64,000 nucleotides of DNA from the NCBI GenBank assembly GCA_963854735.1, contig OY978100.1, forward strand, positions 868,001 through 932,000, given 5' to 3'. The first letter of the stretch is position 1, and each line of letters opens with the position of its first letter. Source of the stretch: Marvania coccoides. Taxonomy: Eukaryota > Chlorophyta > Trebouxiophyceae > Chlorellales > Chlorellaceae. Below, one piece after another: positions 59,146 through 64,000 of the stretch. The position numbers were made by a program, and so were the translations under genes. The notes under the pieces were generated by a model. It was not told the origin of the DNA. It saw only the letters and a list, made by a program, of their open reading frames with translations, and made no database searches.

Positions 59146-60131
59146 ATGATGTTTACGTTAAGCGCCGTCGCCCGTCCTTCACTCACCTTTCCCCGAGACC
59201 ACGACGCCACACTTCTCCCACGGCAATTAACGACCCCCACAGCTCATAGAGACTTGGCGAGGGTGCATATCGAGCCCACGCCAGCTCCTCGAGAGGGCAC
59301 ACCAGCGTCTGCACCTCAATTCGGCCGGGCCGCTTCCATGCCGCAGCACGTTGCCCTCATCATGGACGGGAACTCACGTTGGGCACGGCAACGCAATCTT
59401 CCTGCCTTCAGCGGCCACCAGCGTGGAGTGGATGCACTGCGCAGCACGGTGCAGGCCTGCCGCAGGTTTGGGATCCCCTGTTTGACCGTCTTCGCGCTTT
59501 CTACAGAAAATTGGAATCGTGACAGCGGCGAGGTGGCGCTCCTTCTACGGCTGATAGAGCAAGTGTTGGAGCAGGAGCTGGAAGAGTTGGATGCTGGAGG
59601 AGTGAGGATGAAATTCATAGGCGCACGCGATTTGCTGCCAAAATCTCTCATACACTGTCTGGAAAAGTGAGTCATCTAATTGATAAGCTCGCGCTGGTTA
59701 TAAATTATTCAATTCCTAAGTTAACTATTGCATCGCTCTTTGAATGATGGTGCAGAGTGGAGGCAGCTACGGCTGACAATGTAGACCTCGTCCTCACTGT
59801 TGCCTTGAGCTATTCGGGGCGGCAAGACATCACGCGGGCGGTGCAAGAGCTTTGTGGACGAGTCGCTGCAGGGGAGCTGATGCCTGAAGAAATAACCAGC
59901 GAGCTTGTGGCTTCCAGCCTCTCTTTGAGCTATTTACCTCTAGAATTCCAGCAGCCAGACTTCATAATTCGCACAAGCGGAGAGAAGCGGTTATCTAACT
60001 TTCTCCTATGGGAATCGGCCTACAGCGAGCTCTATTTTAGTGACGTCTTTTGGCCGGACTTTGGCGAGGAGGCATTCACCGCCGCTCTCAAAGAGTATTC
60101 TCTCCGTAGAAGGCGTTTCGGGCGCCGATGA
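59146..60131 (+). CDS. cis-Prenyltransferase (undecaprenyl/dehydrodolichyl diphosphate synthase family)
   Basis: Two exons, 59146-59666 and 59756-60131 (298 aa). About 60 residues of transit-like sequence precede the catalytic domain. Conserved regions are complete: HVALIMDGNSRWA (pyrophosphate-binding Asp), GHQRGVDALR, TVFALSTENWNR and the C-terminal RTSGEKRLSNFLLWESAYSE with SDVFWPDF. The enzyme condenses isopentenyl diphosphate onto an allylic primer in cis, making polyprenols; with a transit peptide it is probably plastidial. It appears to be a complete homodimer-type enzyme, because the C-terminal RxG-type motif is present (as SGEKRLSNF). Confidence 0.9.
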
Positions 60132-60449
60132 TTCTAAATATTGATCGCTCCTCTGTTCCAAAATGAACCCGTAAAGAATTTGGTAGCTCTTGCCGAGCGC
60201 TACTATAAATCGAACTATAGAAGAAGAAAAAGGCATCTGTTTTTTTTTTAATTCCCCTCGTTCAGGAAGGTCAGATAGAGCTCAAATCAAAGTATACAAA
60301 TACATCCCTATAAATTTTCACACATTCTTAGTGTAATCATTGCGCCGCTTTAAGAGAGATAACAGTTGTTTGTTTATAATTGATAATTATTAAAAGTTTA
60401 AATCGCTTTTTTTCAGCGAGCTGAGCTCTCCAAAGTTTTGCAAAAACAC
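60132..60449. other. Spacer between co-oriented genes
   Basis: These 318 AT-rich bases contain T- and A-runs at about 60240 and 60410. The stretch should hold one terminator and one promoter. No gene or repeat was found. Confidence 0.4.
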
Positions 60450-61521
60450 ATGCCAAGAAGTGAAAAAAGCGAATCAGAAGCTGAAACGGAGGACGAGCTG
60501 ATGGACACAGAGGCAGGGCAGCACCGCTGGGCCGGCGGCGTCCGTCGGCAAAACACCCCGCAGCAGGCCGCAGCATCCTTTTTCTCTAGCTATATCTCCA
60601 GGCGGTTCATGAGCGGATGGTATGCGAGCAGAAAAAATCCTCGAAAGCTCTTGTATCAACTTTTGCAATGTACCGACCCTTCACCACCGTTCCTCATTTT
60701 TCTTCTCCATGCAGCGCCATGCTGTTTCCCGTCGTCGTCACAGTCTACGTGACGTGGTGGTTTTTGGAATTTTTTGACAACTTCTTTAGCCCGCTCTATG
60801 CCTACCTTTTCGGATTCCACGTTTTTGGCCTCGGTGAGTTCCTGGCATTATTTTGTGACAATAACCAACTATGGCGGCATTATATTAATTCTTGTTTAAA
60901 ACTTTGCAAATGCGCAGGTTTTGTTACTTCCATGGCATTTATTTTTGCCACTGGAGTGTTCACCTCTTCATGGATTGGCGGCGCTTTCCTGGGGATTGGA
61001 GAGTACATCATTCGAAAGGTACCGCTGGTGAAGCACATTTACTCAGCGGCGAAACAAATGAGCGCAGCGGTCTCTCCGGGGGGGGAGGCCACCAACTCTT
61101 TCAGGTAAGCACCCTTTTCCCCCCACATTTCGCTGCCATTTTTTGGAGGTGCTTCTCACGCTGCTTCTCATTATTCCTTTCGCAGGGAGTGCGTCCTCAT
61201 TCGTCACCCCCGCAATGGAGAGTACGCTTTCGGGTTCATCACTGGCCAGACAACGCTGGTGACGGCGGATGGAGACACCGAGCTGTTTGCTGTTTACGTG
61301 CCCACAAATCACGGTAAGGACTTGGATTCTTTTGGAAACAATGGAAAACAATGCAGCTGGTTTAATTCCTCCCTTTTGTTTGTTCTGCAGTGTATGTTGG
61401 CGATATCTTTTTGCTGGGGTCCAAAGACATCATTCGCAACAACCTGTCGGTCAGAGAGGGCATTGAGATTGTTGTGTCAGTGGGCATGGCGGTGCCGCCC
61501 AGGCTTGTAGCACAGGAATAA
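60450..61521 (+). CDS. LIKE-COV / DUF502 membrane protein
   Basis: Five exons: 60450-60619, 60715-60833, 60918-61104, 61186-61313, 61391-61521 (244 aa), GT-AG, in phase. Two membrane segments are seen (LFPVVVTVYVTWWFLEFFDN and the GFVTSMAFIFATGVFTSSWI region). The family blocks PLVKHIYSAAKQMSAAVSP, HPRNGEYAFGFITG and GDIFLLGSKDIIRNNLSVRE follow. DUF502 proteins occur in plants (COV1 and LCV, needed for Golgi shape and vascular patterning) and in bacteria. ATG 60450 is preferred; an in-frame TTG lies at 60438. AATAAA-type motifs directly follow the stop (61516 and 61534). Confidence 0.88.
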
Positions 61522-62234
61522 ACAATTTAGCACAGGAATAAATAATGAGACAGTTAGTCAGATTGTGTGTTTTCAAAGAAGGCGGCGAAAAGCAGGAGTG
61601 AAAAAAAGGGGGGGGGTTATATAGGATTCATCAAGATTACGCATATTTAAATCAGTTCACGCGCTTGGCGTTCGTGTGCGCGCACAGAGCCACCAGTTTC
61701 ACGTGAAGTATCCAGGTACTGACTGACTGCATGGTGACGTCGGGAGTCTTCTGCAGTGCTTTCGCTTCCACGCGAGTCAGGCTGGAACCGTTGTTGTAGG
61801 GAACTGCATGCCTCCGCGGCGGATGCCGGGAAGTGTTTCTCCTTCGTCGAGGCCTCATTTCTAAACAGTTTTCCAAAGCGTTTGTCGATCTCGCTGCTAG
61901 ACATGGAAGAGTATTTTAGACCAGCGTGGTGTACACGTAGAAGGGCTGCCAGCTTCATTCAGGTTTCATACACTATCGCCCGAATCGGCCCGAAATAGAG
62001 GCAAGGAAAATTGGAGTGGCTTCCAAAAAGCCAGCGCACAAGCGATTGTGACTCACCCGTCTCAACAAGGGCTCCCACAAGGGCCGACCAGCCCTTGCGG
62101 TTTCACAAGGTCTGACAAGGCCTTTCTTCGTTGCCATAGTGAGCTGCTTTCCACCAGAACCTTTTTTAAGACCGAAAATTGCTATTTCTCATGTAATTTG
62201 CCAATTAATTTTTAATATTATATTATTTAACAAA
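61522..62234. other. Spacer with doubtful minus-strand ORF and CAAGG hairpins
   Basis: A 103-codon minus-strand frame (61958-61647), with the best internal start at 61904, has alga-like codon use but no recognisable motif. A second frame overlaps it (61876-61652), so neither is trusted. At about 62063-62125, ACAAGG recurs four times, and CAAGGGCT pairs with AGCCCTTG across a short loop, like a small hairpin element. The promoter of the downstream PDX1 gene should lie near the right end. Confidence 0.3.
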
Positions 62235-63398
62235 ATGGCTGACTCTCAGGGCGCGCAAAAAGGCACATTCGCCGTCAAGGTGAGGGCGGCGAGACGTATA
62301 ATTTGCCACATGTTTGTGCCGCATTCTGCGCTTTTTGCCCAGCAGATTTTCCCATTATGTCAACAATTGATAAATCCAGTGGAGAACACCGCTTTTTACT
62401 TTTTAGATGCACACTGTTGTAAATCCACCAACAAATTTGTGGTGCATGTGTGTTGTAGGTTGGACTCGCCCAGATGCTCAAGGGCGGCGTCATCATGGAC
62501 GTGGTGACCTCCGAGGAGGCGCGCATCGCAGAGGAGGCCGGCGCCTGCGCCGTGATGGCCCTTGAGCGCGTCCCCGCCGACATCCGCAAGCAGGGTGGCG
62601 TGGCCAGGATGAGCGACCCCCAAGTACGTTTTGCTACGCGGATTGCATGGACATGGCAATGTTATATTCACACTCTCAATTCATCCCTCCCCAATCGCTC
62701 GTAACCCACAGATGATCAAGAGCATCAAGGCGGCGGTGACCATCCCGGTGATGGCCAAGGCCCGCATCGGCCACTTTGTGGAGGCGCAGATCCTGGAGGC
62801 GCTGGGCATCGACTACATTGATGAGTCTGAGGTGCTCACCCCCGCCGACGACATCCATCACATCAACAAGCACAATTTCAAGGTGCCCTTTGTCTGCGGC
62901 TGCCGCGACCTTGGGGAGGCCCTGCGCCGCATCGCCGAGGGCGCTGCCATGATCCGCACCAAGGGCGAGGCCGGCACCGGCAACGTCGTAGAGGCTGTGC
63001 GCCACGCCCGCGCCGTGCAGGGCGCCATCCGCCAGCTGCAGACCATGGACGACGACGAGCTGTACGTCTACGCCAAGGAGATCCGCGCACCCGTGGAGCT
63101 GGTGCGCCAGACTAAGGCCCTGGGCCGCCTCCCCGTTGTCAACTTTGCTGCTGGCGGCGTCGCCACCCCCGCCGACGCCGCGCTGATGATGCAGCTCGGC
63201 ATGGACGGCGTGTTTGTGGGCTCCGGCATCTTCAAGTCGGGCGACCCCGCCAAACGCGCCCGCGCCATTGTGCAGGCTGTGACTCACTACAACGATCCCG
63301 CTGTCTTGGCAGAGGTGTCTGGCGACCTGGGAGAGGCCATGGTGGGCATTGATGTGCGGGAGAAGGGCTTCATCTCTTACGCACACCGCTCGGAATAA
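62235..63398 (+). CDS. PDX1: Pyridoxal 5'-phosphate synthase, PDX1 subunit
   Basis: Three exons: 62235-62279, 62459-62623, 62712-63398 (298 aa), GT-AG. The sequence is a near-canonical PdxS/PDX1 TIM barrel: [28 protein letters not shown] with the first active-site region, [47 protein letters not shown] (second lysine region) and [19 protein letters not shown]1 makes vitamin B6 (PLP) from ribose 5-phosphate, glyceraldehyde 3-phosphate and ammonia supplied by the PDX2 glutaminase. The PDX2 gene is not in this window. The length is about that of plant and bacterial proteins. There is no targeting sequence, so it is cytosolic. Confidence 0.96.
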
Positions 63399-63619
63399 GC
63401 GCTGAGCCCAAAACCAACCATGATTTTTTTTTTACATCTACACCGCTCAATTCATTTATAACAAAATATTATTAGTAGACGCACATTGTTTCGAAATTAC
63501 CACTGTAAACTAGTTTCAGAAAACACATAAGACACAAGAAACAAAATTGCGAGTAGGTCGCATCAGGAAATTATTTTGTGGGTATTTTTTTAATCCTGCA
63601 CAGGCAGATAGCGGGAACT

Positions 63620-64000
63620 TCACCAAACGCCGGCCAATACGCGCATCACATCCGTCAGCGTCAGCACCGCCTCCACCCGCAGCGGAGAATCGCCCTGGAC
63701 CACGTAGACACGGTGAATGTGAGCGTCCACAAATGAGTGCAGCACCTCCAGCAGCGTGGCTGTGCGTCGTACTGTGTAGAGATTGATGTCTAAGAAAAAG
63801 GAGGAGGAGAGAAAAACAATGAGCAATGAACGTATTTACAAGAAATTCCGACTTAATCAAGCACACCTTCTTTGCGTGGGCCGCCTGGCTTGCTCGAGCT
63901 GGCGAAGAAGGGGTGCTTGGAATGGTCGCTGCTCTTCACCGAGTAGCCAATGTAGGCAGTGTGGTGCTCCAAAGCCAAAAATTCCGCGACCGGGAGTGCC
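63620..64000 (-). CDS. CBS-domain protein (N-terminal part outside window)
   Basis: Two exons are visible: one from the right edge to 63867 and 63789-63620, joined in phase by a GT-AG intron. The last exon holds a CBS-type unit: INLYTVRRTATLLEVLHSFV, AHIHRVYVVQGDSPLRVEAV and LTLTDVMRVLAGVW at the C-terminus. The upstream exon encodes VAEFLALEHHTAYIGYSV and a Ser/Pro-rich loop. Paired CBS units bind adenosine nucleotides, and this layout recalls SNF4/AMPK-gamma-like or plant CBSX-type proteins. More upstream sequence is needed to tell which. Only the C-terminal part is present here. Confidence 0.72.

Noticed and set aside
61647..61958. Minus-strand 103-codon frame as a gene
   Set aside because: Overlapping alternative frame of similar length, no motif, no intron support.

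Overview
This is a nuclear chromosome segment from a eukaryote, most likely a unicellular green alga. Protein-coding genes are split by many short introns. The exons are GC-rich and the introns and spacers are AT-rich. Several products point to the green lineage: a DEMETER/ROS1-type DNA glycosylase with a C-terminal permuted CXXC unit, a LIKE-COV (DUF502) protein, plastid-type cis-prenyltransferase and PRC-barrel proteins with transit-like N-termini, and a Deg9-like protease. No species call is made. Exon models below were built by hand from splice sites, reading phase and remembered family motifs; no search was run.

Layout, left to right. 1-3724: 3' part of an RRP12-like ribosome-biogenesis gene. 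About 3.99-11.38 kb: a putative 7.4-kb DNA transposon with inverted terminal similarity, holding two divergent genes (an unrecognised 484-aa protein and a Plavaka-type transposase). 11.5-15.6 kb: a 13-exon gene joining a secreted Vps62/DUF946 domain to a polytopic membrane region. 15.9-19.5 kb: tandem M14 carboxypeptidases. 19.7-25 kb: WDR83/MORG1-like WD40 protein, apyrase and a TPT-family transporter. 25.2-31.5 kb: a very large unrecognised protein and a plastid-type membrane protein. 31.7-34.9 kb: a CDF metal transporter and an FtsJ methyltransferase, divergent. 35.4-40.8 kb: the DNA glycosylase. 41.5-44.8 kb: an unknown helical protein and glutathione-dependent formaldehyde dehydrogenase. 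45.0-51 kb: a kleisin (RAD21/REC8) and a Deg9-like protease with an in-frame TGA. 51.4-58.3 kb: CCDC115/VMA22, F-box/Sel1, PRC-barrel, a tiny membrane protein and a CK1-type kinase with an RS domain. 58.4-64 kb: small plastid protein, cis-prenyltransferase, LIKE-COV, PDX1 and a partial CBS-domain gene.

Most genes look like unrelated housekeeping genes packed tightly, often as divergent pairs separated by 240-760 bp that probably share promoter regions. No operon-like functional cluster is evident apart from the transposon pair and the tandem carboxypeptidases.

The most unusual signals are: (1) the two-gene Plavaka-type element with inverted ends; (2) ten GC-AG introns among roughly 92 modelled, four of them in one gene; (3) a repeat lying in two introns in opposite orientations with the same end at a splice boundary, resembling introner elements; (4) a second short dispersed repeat in introns and spacers; (5) new-looking domain combinations (Vps62 plus membrane domain, glycosylase plus J-like domain, CK1 plus RS domain).
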